The notes beneath the pieces were generated by a model. The model saw nothing but the letters and a program-made list of their open reading frames with translations, was not told the DNA's origin and did no database searches. Positions 8,603-16,753 of a stretch of DNA of 64,000 nt are shown here, in pieces. The translations under genes were made by a program, and so were the position numbers. Location of the stretch: NCBI GenBank assembly GCA_039513195.1, contig JBCCRM010000001.1:124001-188000 (forward strand), given 5' to 3'. Position 1 is the first letter of the stretch. Each line of letters begins with the position of its first letter. The stretch comes from Thermohalobaculum sp039513195. Lineage in GTDB: Bacteria > Pseudomonadota > Alphaproteobacteria > Rhodobacterales > Rhodobacteraceae.

Positions 8603-9679
8603 ATGCTCTACCGAGAGGCCGGCGAGTTCAAGACCACCTATCGCGACGACCAGTCCACCTTTCCAATTGCCTTCGATTTTTGGCGGTTTTGGGCTCTGGT
8701 TGCCATCGCGGCAGTGGTCGTGCCGGCGGTGGTCAACGATTATTGGGCCAATGCGATCCTGCTGCCCTTCCTGGTCTATTCCCTCGCAGCACTCGGGCTG
8801 AACATCCTGACGGGGTATTGTGGCCAAGTCTCGCTTGGCACTGGCGGGTTCATGGCGGTCGGGGCCTTTGCCGCTTTCAAGCTGATGACAGCGCTGCCCT
8901 GGCTGGACATGTCAATCGTGATCCTGTTCGCCGGCGCGTGCACCGCCCTGGTTGGCGTGGCGTTCGGTTTGCCATCGCTTCGGATCAAAGGGTTTTATTT
9001 GGCTGTCGCGACGCTCGCAGCTCAGTTCTTTCTGGTCTGGCTCTTCAACAAAGTGCCGTGGTTCTACAACTATTCCGCGACCGGGCAGATCACCGCGCCG
9101 GAGCGGAGCTTTCTCTTCGTCCCGGTGACCGGGGCGGACGCGGCGCCCTGGGCTAAATATCTCTTCTGCTTTGCGATCGTTTTCGTCTTCGGTTGGGCGG
9201 CTCGGAACCTAGTGCGCGGGCGGATCGGCCGGTCCTGGATGGCGATCCGTGACATGGATATCGCGGCTGAAATCATCGGAGTGAACCCGCTCCTCACCAA
9301 GCTCTCGGCCTTCGCGATCTCGTCCTTCTATATCGGGATGGCCGGTGCGCTTTACTTCGCGGTCTGGCAGGGCGCCGCCGAAGTGACGGAGGTGTTCGGT
9401 ATCGACCGCTCCTTCGACGTGCTCTTCATGATCATCATCGGCGGTCTCGGCTCCATCTTTGGGTCGTTCATAGGTGCGGCCTTCATCGCGACGTTGCCGG
9501 TCTTCGTGAAGATTGCGCTTGTCGACACGCTCGGCTGGCCCACGGACATCGCGGAATACACACAGTTGATCATTGTCGGCTCGCTGATCGTGATCTTCCT
9601 CATCAAAGAACCGCACGGCATTGCCGCGCTTTGGCGCACCGCAAAGGAGAAGCTTCGAGTTTGGCCGTTCCCGCACTAA
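8603..9679 (+). CDS. livM: LivM-type ABC transporter permease
   Basis: A 358-aa inner-membrane permease, second membrane half of the importer. Typical LivM stretches are LNILTGYCGQVSLGTGGFMAVGAF near the first helices (given here as landmarks LNILTGYCGQ and SLGTGG), FGLPSLRIKGFYLAVATLA, the coupling loop RSWMAIRDMDIAAEIIGV, and IIIGGLGSIFGSFIGA. The ATG at 8603 lies 9 nt after GGAG; a GTG at 8597 overlaps the preceding stop but is too close to the ribosome site. A hydrophilic N-terminal tail of about 30 residues precedes the first helix. It should form the pore with LivH. Confidence 0.93.
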   Translation: MLYREAGEFKTTYRDDQSTFPIAFDFWRFWALVAIAAVVVPAVVNDYWANAILLPFLVYSLAALGLNILTGYCGQVSLGTGGFMAVGAFAAFKLMTALPWLDMSIVILFAGACTALVGVAFGLPSLRIKGFYLAVATLAAQFFLVWLFNKVPWFYNYSATGQITAPERSFLFVPVTGADAAPWAKYLFCFAIVFVFGWAARNLVRGRIGRSWMAIRDMDIAAEIIGVNPLLTKLSAFAISSFYIGMAGALYFAVWQGAAEVTEVFGIDRSFDVLFMIIIGGLGSIFGSFIGAAFIATLPVFVKIALVDTLGWPTDIAEYTQLIIVGSLIVIFLIKEPHGIAALWRTAKEKLRVWPFPH

Positions 9680-9750
9680 GGTTGGGAGGGGTTACAGCCG
9701 TCCGGCAGGGCGGATAACAAGTCAAGACAGACTAGGGAGGTAGCTTGACA

Positions 9751-11043
9751 ATGAAACTGGGTACTTGGCTGGGGGCGGCGGGCCTCGCGATGGCGCTGAC
9801 CGCGCCTGTAGCGCAGGCGGATCTGGTGTTCCCTTCGTTGGACTATCGGACCGGGCCTTATGCGCCAAACGGTATCCCGCTGGCGGATGGCTATGCGGAC
9901 TACTTCACCCTTCTGAACGAGCGGGATGGCGGCATCGGCGGCGTGAAGGCGCGCGTTCTGCCCTGTGAAACCGGCTATAACACCGAGAAGGGGGTGGAGT
10001 GCTACGAGGCGACCAAGGGCGAGGGCGCTTTAGTCTATCAGCCCTACTCGACCGGTATCACCTATCAGCTGATCCCGAAAGCCAGTGTCGACCAAATCCC
10101 GATCCATTCGATGGGCTACGGCCGTACTTCGGCAGCGAACGGCAAGATCTTCGAATGGGTGTTCAACTATCCTGGCACCTATTGGGACGCAGCCTCGATC
10201 ATAATCAAATACATCAAGTCCGAGGAAGGCGGCGACATAAGCGGCAAGAAGTTGGCGCTGGTCTACCACAACTCCGCCTATGGCAAGGAGCCGATCCGCA
10301 CCTTGGAGGTGCTGGCCGAGCGCGAGGGCTATGAGCTGCTGCTGTTGCCGGTCGACCACCCGGGCCAGGAGCAGAAGGCCACTTGGCTGCAGGTGCGCAG
10401 GGAGCGCCCGGACTACGTGATGATGTGGGGCTGGGGCGTGATGAACCAGGTCGCCATCAAGGAAGCTGCCAGCGTTCGGTTCCCGATGGATAAGTTTATC
10501 GGCGTCTGGTGGTCGGCTTCGGAAAACGACACTTTGCCCGCGGGCGACGGGGCCGATGGCTATAAGGCAATCACGATGCATGGGGTCGGCCGGGACTATC
10601 CGCTCTATGACGATCTGGAGCAGTACGTCTACTCCAAAGGCCTCGCAGCGGGGGCGGGCGATCAGCATGGCCGTGTGCTCTACAATCGTGGGGTCGTGGC
10701 GGCGATGCTTGCCTCCGAAGCAGTCCGAAAGGCGCAAGAGATCCACGGCGTTGCCGACATTACCCCTGCGATGATGCGCGACGGGATGGAGGCGCTGGAG
10801 ATCACCGAGGCGCGTTTGACCGAGCTTGGCCTGCCAGGGTTCATGCCGGAGATTTCGGTGAGCTGTGAGAACCATGGGCCGCCGGGGCTGGGCGCCATCC
10901 AGCAGTGGGACACCGATTCGCAGTCCTGGTCGCTGATCACCGAGTTCGTGGCCTCGGACCGCGAGATTGTCGATCCGCTAATCGCCGCGGACAGCGCCGC
11001 CTATGCGGCAGAGGCGGGGATCGAGCCGCGCGACTGCAACTGA
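9751..11043 (+). CDS. Periplasmic substrate-binding protein of the HAAT importer
   Basis: A 430-aa solute-binding protein with a clear signal peptide (MKLGTWLGAAGLAMALTAPVAQA), so it works in the periplasm. The mature part begins DLVFPSLDYRTGPYAPNG and follows the LivK/Peripla_BP_6 pattern, but it lacks the usual alanine/serine-rich binding pocket wording of true LivJ/LivK and is longer, which argues for a substrate other than branched-chain amino acids. ATG 9751 lies 10 nt after AGGGAGG; a TTG at 9745 is too close. A paired set of cysteines (C in PCETGYN and VECYE) could form a disulfide. It is followed by the 44-aa membrane gene. Confidence 0.9.
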   Translation: MKLGTWLGAAGLAMALTAPVAQADLVFPSLDYRTGPYAPNGIPLADGYADYFTLLNERDGGIGGVKARVLPCETGYNTEKGVECYEATKGEGALVYQPYSTGITYQLIPKASVDQIPIHSMGYGRTSAANGKIFEWVFNYPGTYWDAASIIIKYIKSEEGGDISGKKLALVYHNSAYGKEPIRTLEVLAEREGYELLLLPVDHPGQEQKATWLQVRRERPDYVMMWGWGVMNQVAIKEAASVRFPMDKFIGVWWSASENDTLPAGDGADGYKAITMHGVGRDYPLYDDLEQYVYSKGLAAGAGDQHGRVLYNRGVVAAMLASEAVRKAQEIHGVADITPAMMRDGMEALEITEARLTELGLPGFMPEISVSCENHGPPGLGAIQQWDTDSQSWSLITEFVASDREIVDPLIAADSAAYAAEAGIEPRDCN

Positions 11044-11107
11044 GCTCGGCAGTGTGACACGCGGACCGCTCGTTGGAGCGGTCCGTGCGATTGACGGAGG
11101 TCGATCC

Positions 11108-11242
11108 ATGGCAGACGGGCTGATCGTGTTCGACACCGGAATGGTTGTCATGATGGGCGCGAAGTTCTTGGTGCTTGGCCTCGCGATCTGGCAGTTGGTA
11201 GTGATCCGGCGGATCAACCGGGCAAAGCGGAGGCCGGAGTGA
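11108..11242 (+). CDS. Small single-pass membrane protein in the ABC operon
   Basis: A 44-aa open frame starting at ATG 11108 with a textbook GGAGG site 7-8 nt upstream. It encodes a short polar start, one hydrophobic segment (about residues 12-32, MVVMMGAKFLVLGLAIWQLV) and a strongly basic tail RRINRAKRRPE, so the tail should face the cytoplasm. Its stop codon overlaps the livF start (TGATG), a sign of translational coupling. No family is recognised. Its place between the binding protein and livF suggests an accessory subunit of the transporter or an assembly factor; that is inference. Confidence 0.7.
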   Translation: MADGLIVFDTGMVVMMGAKFLVLGLAIWQLVVIRRINRAKRRPE

Positions 11243-12060
11243 TGCGCGATGGCCATGAGGACTCGCTCCTCGAGATCTCGAATGTTGAGGTGATCTATAA
11301 CAGTGTGATCCTGGTCCTAAAGGGCGTGTCGCTGCGGGTGCCGAAGGGCTCGGTTACCGCGCTTTTGGGGGGCAATGGCGCGGGCAAGACCACCACGCTG
11401 AAGGCGATCTCGAACCTGTTGCAGTCGGAGCGGGGTGAGGTCACCAAGGGCCAAATCCTCTATCGCGGCGAGCGGGTGGCGGATCTGAACCCGTCCGAAT
11501 TGGTCAAGCGCGGCGTCATCCAGGTGATGGAAGGGCGCCACTGCTTCGAGCATCTAAGCGTCGAAGAGAACTTGCTGACCGGTGCCTATACCCGGGATGC
11601 CAGCCGGGCCGAGATCCAGCAGGATCTTGAGATGGTCTATGGCTATTTCCCGCGGCTGAAGGAACGGCGGCGGAGCCAGGCGGGCTATACTTCGGGCGGC
11701 GAGCAGCAGATGACGGCGATCGGGCGGGCGCTGATGAGCCGGCCTGAGACGGTGCTGCTGGACGAACCTTCGATGGGTTTGGCGCCGCAATTGGTCGAGC
11801 AGATCTTCGAGATCGTGAAATCGATCAATGAGAAGGAAGGCGTCACCATCCTGGTTGCCGAGCAGAACACCAATGTGGCGCTGCGCTACGCGCATTACGG
11901 CTATATCCTAGAATCGGGACGGGTGGTGATGGATGGCCCCGCTGCCGAGCTACGCGAGAACCCGGATGTGAAGGAGTTCTATCTCGGCATGGCCGAGGAG
12001 GGCCGGAAGAGCTTTCGCGATGTTCGCAGCTATCGCCGCCGTAAGCGCTGGTTGAACTAG
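11242..12060 (+). CDS. livF: LivF-type ABC transporter ATP-binding protein
   Basis: Second ATPase of the importer, 272 aa from ATG 11242 (a GTG at 11239 is 3 nt earlier). Walker A is GGNGAGKTT at 43-51, the signature is TSGGEQQ at 150-156, Walker B is VLLDEP at 171-176, and the switch region reads VAEQN instead of the usual EH, which is normal for LivF. The sequence VMEGRHCFEHLSVEENL is the typical LivF Q-loop region. A basic C-terminal tail (YRRRKRW) extends past the usual end. It overlaps the upstream small gene by one nucleotide and precedes the CoA ligase by 108 nt. Confidence 0.93.
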   Translation: MRDGHEDSLLEISNVEVIYNSVILVLKGVSLRVPKGSVTALLGGNGAGKTTTLKAISNLLQSERGEVTKGQILYRGERVADLNPSELVKRGVIQVMEGRHCFEHLSVEENLLTGAYTRDASRAEIQQDLEMVYGYFPRLKERRRSQAGYTSGGEQQMTAIGRALMSRPETVLLDEPSMGLAPQLVEQIFEIVKSINEKEGVTILVAEQNTNVALRYAHYGYILESGRVVMDGPAAELRENPDVKEFYLGMAEEGRKSFRDVRSYRRRKRWLN

Positions 12061-12168
12061 GGCCGGCGCACGCTCCCCTCCGACACCGGCGGCGGATGGC
12101 GGGCCGCAGCGCAACCCACCCACCCGCGCGCGCCGGCCGCGCTCAGAGGACCGACCGGGAGGACCGCA

Positions 12169-13389
12169 ATGACCGATGGCTTCGACGCATTGGAAAAGCG
12201 CGATCCAGCCACGCGGGCGGCGGAGCAGTTCGGGCGGATCCGCGCACTCATTGCGGACGCGAAGGCAGCGGCGCCTGGGTGGGCGGCCCTTCTCGCAGAG
12301 GTGGACCCCGCATCGGTGACGGATCTCTCCACGTTGCCGGTACTGCGGAAGTCCGAGTTGGGCGAGAAGCAGCGGTCGGCGCCACCGCTTGGCGGACTGT
12401 CGGTCAGACCTGCTTCCGACTATGACCAATTGTTCCAGAGCCCTGGCCCCCTCTACGAGCCCGGGATGTCGTCCGCCAGGGATTGGTGGCGGTTCGGCCG
12501 CGCCCTTTGGGCCGCGGGCATCCGGCCGAGCGATGTGGTCCTGAACTGCTTCGCATACCATCTGACCCCGGCCGGCCATATGCTGGAGGCCGGTGCCAAG
12601 GCAGTCGGTTGCCCCGTCATTCCCGGGGGCGTCGGCAACAGCGAAGCGCAGATGCGGGCCGCCGTCGATCTCGGTGCGACCGCCTATGTGGGGACCCCGG
12701 ACTTCCTCAAGGTGCTGCTCGACAAAACTGTCGAGGCCGGGGAGAGCCTGGCGATCACGCGGGCCCTCGTCTCCGGCGGGCCGCTGTTCCCGTCCCTGCG
12801 CGGGGATTACGCGGACCGAGGGATCGCCTGCCTGCAATGCTATGGCACCGCGGATCTGGGCTTGATCGCCTATGAGACGATGCCGGACCAGCCAATGGTG
12901 GTCGACGAAGGCGTCGTGCTTGAGATCGTGCGGCCCGGTACCGGCGACCCAGTGCCCGAGGGCGAGGTCGGTGAGGTTGTCGTGACTACCCTGAACCCGG
13001 ACTATCCGCTGTTCCGCTTCGCGACCGGCGATCTCTCGGCCATCGCGGAGGGCATGTGCCCCAGCGGGCGGACCGGACCGCGCATCAAGGGTTGGATGGG
13101 TCGCGCGGATCAGACCACCAAGGTGAAGGGTATGTTCGTCCGGCCGGAGCAGATCGCGGAGATCCTGTCGCGCCATCAAGGCTTGGCGAAGGCGCGCCTG
13201 ACCGTCACGCGGTCCGCAGAGCAGGACACGATGAGTCTGCAGGTCGAAACCGCCGACACAACGGTGGCCGGCCCGCTGGCGGAGAGCATGCGAGCCGTCT
13301 TGAAGTTGCGCGGCACCGTGAGTGTGGTGCCGCCAGGCAGCCTGCCAAACGATGGCAAGGTGATCGAGGATGCCCGGTCCTACGACTGA
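12169..13389 (+). CDS. PaaK-like phenylacetate-CoA ligase family protein
   Basis: A 406-aa AMP-forming ligase of the PaaK/CapK branch of the ANL superfamily. It lacks the classic SGTTGKPKG loop, as many PaaK-like members do, but shows SPGPLYEPG early on, the adenylate motif CYGTADLGLIAYE near 224, and FRFATGDLS followed by RIKGWMGRADQTTKVKGMFVRPEQ, the typical hinge region (landmarks GRADQ and VKGMFV). Such enzymes convert aryl or alkyl acids to CoA thioesters. It closes the operon, with GGAGG 7 nt before its ATG. Together with the first gene, two different acid:CoA ligases flank one importer, which points to uptake and activation of an organic acid. Confidence 0.85.
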   Translation: MTDGFDALEKRDPATRAAEQFGRIRALIADAKAAAPGWAALLAEVDPASVTDLSTLPVLRKSELGEKQRSAPPLGGLSVRPASDYDQLFQSPGPLYEPGMSSARDWWRFGRALWAAGIRPSDVVLNCFAYHLTPAGHMLEAGAKAVGCPVIPGGVGNSEAQMRAAVDLGATAYVGTPDFLKVLLDKTVEAGESLAITRALVSGGPLFPSLRGDYADRGIACLQCYGTADLGLIAYETMPDQPMVVDEGVVLEIVRPGTGDPVPEGEVGEVVVTTLNPDYPLFRFATGDLSAIAEGMCPSGRTGPRIKGWMGRADQTTKVKGMFVRPEQIAEILSRHQGLAKARLTVTRSAEQDTMSLQVETADTTVAGPLAESMRAVLKLRGTVSVVPPGSLPNDGKVIEDARSYD

Positions 13390-13407
13390 CCCCGCCGCCG
13401 CGTCGCG

Positions 13408-13533
13408 TCAGCCCTGGCGGGCTTTGAACCGCCGCTGGGTCTTGTTGATCACATAGACCCGGCCCTTGCGGCGTACGAGGCGGCAATCGCGATGACGCTG
13501 CTTCAGCGACCTTAGCGAGTTCTTGATTTTCAT
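13408..13533 (-). CDS. rpmJ: 50S ribosomal protein L36
   Basis: A 41-aa basic protein beginning MKIKNSLRSLKQRH and ending TQRRFKARQG, the alphaproteobacterial cysteine-poor (zinc-free) form of L36; only one cysteine remains (HRDCRL). It is a component of the large ribosomal subunit. It sits 29 nt downstream of rplT on the same strand, with GGAAGGATTGAG before the start, so it is probably read through from rpmI-rplT. In many genomes pheST occupies this place. The gene converges with the CoA ligase that ends at 13389. Confidence 0.9.
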   Translation of the reverse strand: MKIKNSLRSLKQRHRDCRLVRRKGRVYVINKTQRRFKARQG

Positions 13534-13562
13534 CGTCTCAATCCTTCCCGGGTGGCCAACAC

Positions 13563-13925
13563 TCAGGCCAGCGCCGCCTTGGCCTTGTCCACCACCGCGC
13601 CAAATGCGCTCGGCTCGTGCACGGCGAGATCGGCGAGCACCTTGCGGTCCACTTCCATACCGGATTTCGTGAGACCATCGATGAACCGCGAATAGGTCAG
13701 TTCCGGGTCATGGGCCCGCACAGCGGCATTAATCCGTTGGATCCACAGCGCGCGAAACGAGCGCTTTTTTCGCTTCCGGTCGCGGGTTTGGTACTCCATC
13801 GCCTTGTCGACCGCCTGTTTGGCGGTCCGGAAGGTGCGCGACCGGGCACCGTAGTAACCCTTGGCCTGGCTGAGAACTTTCTTGTGGCGCTGCGCCGAGG
13901 CTGCGCCGCCCTTTACACGTGGCAT
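13563..13925 (-). CDS. rplT: 50S ribosomal protein L20
   Basis: A 120-aa L20, length typical of the family, with the hallmark start MPRVKGG and the RNA-binding stretch GYYGARSRTFRTAKQAV, then RKRKKRSFRALWIQRINAA. L20 binds 23S rRNA early in large-subunit assembly and, in enteric bacteria, represses its own operon. It follows rpmI after 10 nt, and GAGG sits before the start. No infC lies upstream, so this cluster is separated from the translation-initiation factor gene that often leads it. Confidence 0.97.
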   Translation of the reverse strand: MPRVKGGAASAQRHKKVLSQAKGYYGARSRTFRTAKQAVDKAMEYQTRDRKRKKRSFRALWIQRINAAVRAHDPELTYSRFIDGLTKSGMEVDRKVLADLAVHEPSAFGAVVDKAKAALA

Positions 13926-13935
13926 TGCGACCTCC

Positions 13936-14133
13936 TCAGGCGTAGGGCAGGAATTGCTTGACGATCCGCTCGTCCGGTTTCGACAACACGCTGGTCCCGC
14001 GGGCGTTGCGGATGAATTTCGGCGTACGCTTGATCATGCCGTGGCGTTTGCCGGCCTGGGTGAATTTCACCCGCCCACCAGCCGTGACCTTAAAGCGCTT
14101 TTTCGCGCCCGCCTTGGTCTTCATCTTGGGCAT
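13936..14133 (-). CDS. rpmI: 50S ribosomal protein L35
   Basis: A 65-aa basic protein with the L35 landmarks MPKMKTKAGAKKRF and KRHGMIKRTPK. It leads the rpmI-rplT-rpmJ cluster, has a good ribosome site (AAGGAGAGCGAA) and a likely sigma-70 promoter about 70 nt upstream. The open frame ends at a stop just before the rplT start, the standard arrangement. Confidence 0.96.
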   Translation of the reverse strand: MPKMKTKAGAKKRFKVTAGGRVKFTQAGKRHGMIKRTPKFIRNARGTSVLSKPDERIVKQFLPYA

Positions 14134-14202
14134 TTCGCTCTCCTTGAGTCTCTTTTGGCGGCGACACGGCAGCCCTTTCGCCGGCCGTCGCAGCGAGCGC
14201 GG

Positions 14203-14231
14203 TGGATAGCCCGCCGGCGGAGATTTTTCAA
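14203..14231 (-). promoter_or_regulatory. Candidate promoter of rpmI-rplT-rpmJ
   Basis: On the minus strand, TTGAAA (plus-strand 14226-14231) and TATCCA (14203-14208) are separated by exactly 17 nt, a good sigma-70 match. It lies in the only gap between the MFS gene and rpmI. Confidence 0.55.
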
Positions 14232-14259
14232 GGGGTGCGGCGATACCGATAGTGGCGGA

Positions 14260-15534
14260 TCAGGCCGGACCGGGCGCGACGCTGGTCTCCTCCTCGGTTT
14301 GTGCACCCTCGATCGCGATATCCTGTGCCCAGCCGACCACGACCGCCGACGAAGCTTGGCTGATCGGCGAGTAGGGCAGCGTCTCTTCCACCGATTTGGC
14401 CGGTCGCACTGTGGTCCGGTAAAGCGCATAGAGCGTGATGCTGCCGAGCAGGACGGCAAGGAAGGCGAGGTAGACCGACGGCCCGAACGAGGCCATCAGA
14501 TAACCGACCAGCACCGGCGTGCCGACGGCGCCGAGGCCGGTAAGCGTGGTCAAGCTGCCGGCGGCGGAGGCCATATCCTCCGGGTCTAGGAAGTCGTTGG
14601 TATGCGCGACCAACAGGGCGTAGAGCGGGTTTGCGGAGCCGCCGATGAGGACAGCCGCCCCGAGCGCCGCCCCGAAATTCGCCTCGACAAAATAGGCGAG
14701 CGCGCAGCCTGCCACCCCGGCTGCAGTCACGAACACGATCAGGCGGCGACGGTCCATTCGGTCGGACAGCCAGCCGATGGGATATTGCAAGACCATGCCG
14801 CCCAGATAGATGGCGCCAATGAAGATTGAAATCTCGATATTGGTGAGCCCGATTTCGGTCGCGTAAACCGATGACATCCCAAACAGGCAAGCGAAGATCC
14901 CGCCGAGCATGAACAGCCCGAAACAGCCGAGCGGCGAGACCCGAACGAGCTGCGTCAGCGGCATACGCCGCGTGGCGCCATAGACCGGGGCCGGACTGAC
15001 CGAAAGCAGGATCGGTGCGAAAGAGATCGAAACGGCCACCGACATGATCACAAAGAGATCGTAGCCGCCGGGGTCGGCCACATTAAGCAGCGCCTGCGCC
15101 AGAACGATCCCCATCATTTGGACCATCACATATGCCGAGAGAGTCTGGCCGCGGGTCTCGTTGTCGGTCTGATCGTTCAGCCAGCTTTCCGCGACCACAT
15201 AGACACCGGAAAAGCAGAACCCGACCAGGATGCGCATGATGGTCCACGCAATGGGATCGACCGCCGCTGCGTAAATGATGCAGGCCGCGGAAACCAGCGA
15301 GGCCAATGCCGCGAAAACCCGGACATGGCCGACCCGGCGCACCAGCCAGGGCGTCGCCTGCGCCCCGCCGAGAAAGCCGAGGAAGTAGCCCGCCATCACG
15401 ACGCCCATGACCGTTGGATCGAAGCCCTCCAGACTGCCTCGCACGCCCAACACGGTGCCCTGCATGCCATTGCCGAGCATCAGCAGGAACATACCGAAGA
15501 GGAGGGCCCAGGAATTGTTGAGGACGGTCAGCAT
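14260..15534 (-). CDS. MFS transporter
   Basis: A 424-aa integral membrane protein with about twelve hydrophobic segments; start chosen at ATG 15534 (MLTVLNNSWALLFG), because the upstream in-frame stretch is not membrane-protein-like. It carries the MFS loop pattern after helix 2 (GAQATPWLVRRVGHVRVF) and a matching motif between helices 8 and 9 (GWLSDRMDRRRLIVF). The start and the ESWLNDQTDNETRG segment resemble the YcaD-like branch of the superfamily. It may export or import a small solute; the substrate cannot be told. It is downstream of queA by about 100 nt and may share its transcript. Confidence 0.86.
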   Translation of the reverse strand: MLTVLNNSWALLFGMFLLMLGNGMQGTVLGVRGSLEGFDPTVMGVVMAGYFLGFLGGAQATPWLVRRVGHVRVFAALASLVSAACIIYAAAVDPIAWTIMRILVGFCFSGVYVVAESWLNDQTDNETRGQTLSAYVMVQMMGIVLAQALLNVADPGGYDLFVIMSVAVSISFAPILLSVSPAPVYGATRRMPLTQLVRVSPLGCFGLFMLGGIFACLFGMSSVYATEIGLTNIEISIFIGAIYLGGMVLQYPIGWLSDRMDRRRLIVFVTAAGVAGCALAYFVEANFGAALGAAVLIGGSANPLYALLVAHTNDFLDPEDMASAAGSLTTLTGLGAVGTPVLVGYLMASFGPSVYLAFLAVLLGSITLYALYRTTVRPAKSVEETLPYSPISQASSAVVVGWAQDIAIEGAQTEEETSVAPGPA

Positions 15535-15637
15535 GGTCGTGCCTCCGAGAGGTGTGGGTGGCAACAACGTCTCAGCCGCCGCGCCGCTGGTCGCGCCTGG
15601 GAACGGCAGCACTGTGTCGCAGACGGGACGCGCTGTG

Positions 15638-16741
15638 TCAGAGACCCGAGGGCAGCAGCAGCGAGCTGTCGCCATAGGAGTAGAATCGGTAGCGGGCGGC
15701 GATTGCATGGGTGTAGACGGCGCGCATCCTTTCGGTTCCCATGAGCGCAGAGACCAGCATGAACAGGGTCGAGCGCGGCAGGTGGAAATTGGTCATCAGG
15801 CCGGAGGCTGCACTGAAGCGGTGACCCGGCAGGATGAACAGATCCGTCTCGCCCTGAAATGGCAGTACGGTGCCGTCTGGCGTCGCCGCAGCCTCCAGAA
15901 GGCGCAAGGCCGTGGTGCCAACCGGGATGATGCGATGGCCTGCGGCCCGTGTTTCGTTGATGGCCGTCGCGGCCTCCGCAGTGATCTCTCCCCATTCGGC
16001 ATGCATGCGGTGATCGGCGATCCGGTCGGTTTTCACTGGCAGGAAGGTTCCTGCGCCCACATGCAGGGTCAGGGTCGTCGAGTGCACACCTCGGTCCTGC
16101 AGGCGCGCCAGCAGCGCGGTGTCGAAATGCAGCGACGCGGTGGGGGCGGCGACGGCCCCGTCCTTGGCGGCGAAGACGGTCTGATAGTCCACCCGATCCT
16201 GGGCATCGGCGGCTCGACGCTGCGCAATATAGGGTGGCAGAGGCATCACCCCGGCCTTGGCGATCGCTGTGTCGAGATCCGGACCCGCGCGGTCGAAATG
16301 CAACGCCACCTGGCCGCCCTCTGCCGGCTGCAGGATCTCGGCCGATAGATTGTCGCCGAAATGGATCCTATCACCCGGGGCGAGGCGTTTGGCGGGGCGG
16401 ACCAGCGCTTGCCAGCAGGCGTCGCTATCGCGTCGGATCAGGGTCGCCTCGATCTTCGCGATACCCGGACCGTCTGGGGTCTGCCGCCGCCGTTCCCCTG
16501 TCAGTCGCGCCGGGATCACGCGGGTGTCGTTGAAGACCAGCAAATCGCCCGGCGACAGCCAGTCGGCGAGATCGGCAACTTGGCTGTCATGGGTCTCAGT
16601 GGGTCGCGCCACCAACAGACGGGATGCGCCGCGCGGCTTCGCTGGGCGCAGCGCGATCAGGTCCTCCGGCAGGTCGAAATCGAAATCGCCGGGGCTCAGC
16701 GTGTCTCCGCGCCCCGGCATGTCAGCGAACCGTGCCGCCAC
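15638..16741 (-). CDS. queA: S-adenosylmethionine:tRNA ribosyltransferase-isomerase
   Basis: A 367-aa QueA, which transfers the ribosyl part of AdoMet to preQ1 at the wobble base of certain tRNAs, making epoxyqueuosine. Landmarks are FDLPEDLIALRPAKPRGASRLLV (start FDFDLPEDLIA), VFNDTRVIPARL, LTLHVGAGTFLPV and the C-terminal FHLPRSTLFMLVSALMG. The start may be GTG 16741 or ATG 16720; neither has a strong ribosome site. It ends near a cyclophilin gene upstream, spacing 12 nt, so the two are likely co-transcribed. Confidence 0.95.
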   Translation of the reverse strand: MAARFADMPGRGDTLSPGDFDFDLPEDLIALRPAKPRGASRLLVARPTETHDSQVADLADWLSPGDLLVFNDTRVIPARLTGERRRQTPDGPGIAKIEATLIRRDSDACWQALVRPAKRLAPGDRIHFGDNLSAEILQPAEGGQVALHFDRAGPDLDTAIAKAGVMPLPPYIAQRRAADAQDRVDYQTVFAAKDGAVAAPTASLHFDTALLARLQDRGVHSTTLTLHVGAGTFLPVKTDRIADHRMHAEWGEITAEAATAINETRAAGHRIIPVGTTALRLLEAAATPDGTVLPFQGETDLFILPGHRFSAASGLMTNFHLPRSTLFMLVSALMGTERMRAVYTHAIAARYRFYSYGDSSLLLPSGL

Positions 16742-16753
16742 GTCGGCTGCGCG

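Noticed and set aside
11950..13179. 409-residue open frame opposite the PaaK-like gene
   Set aside because: Shadow of the ligase frame, no recognisable motif and no ribosome site.
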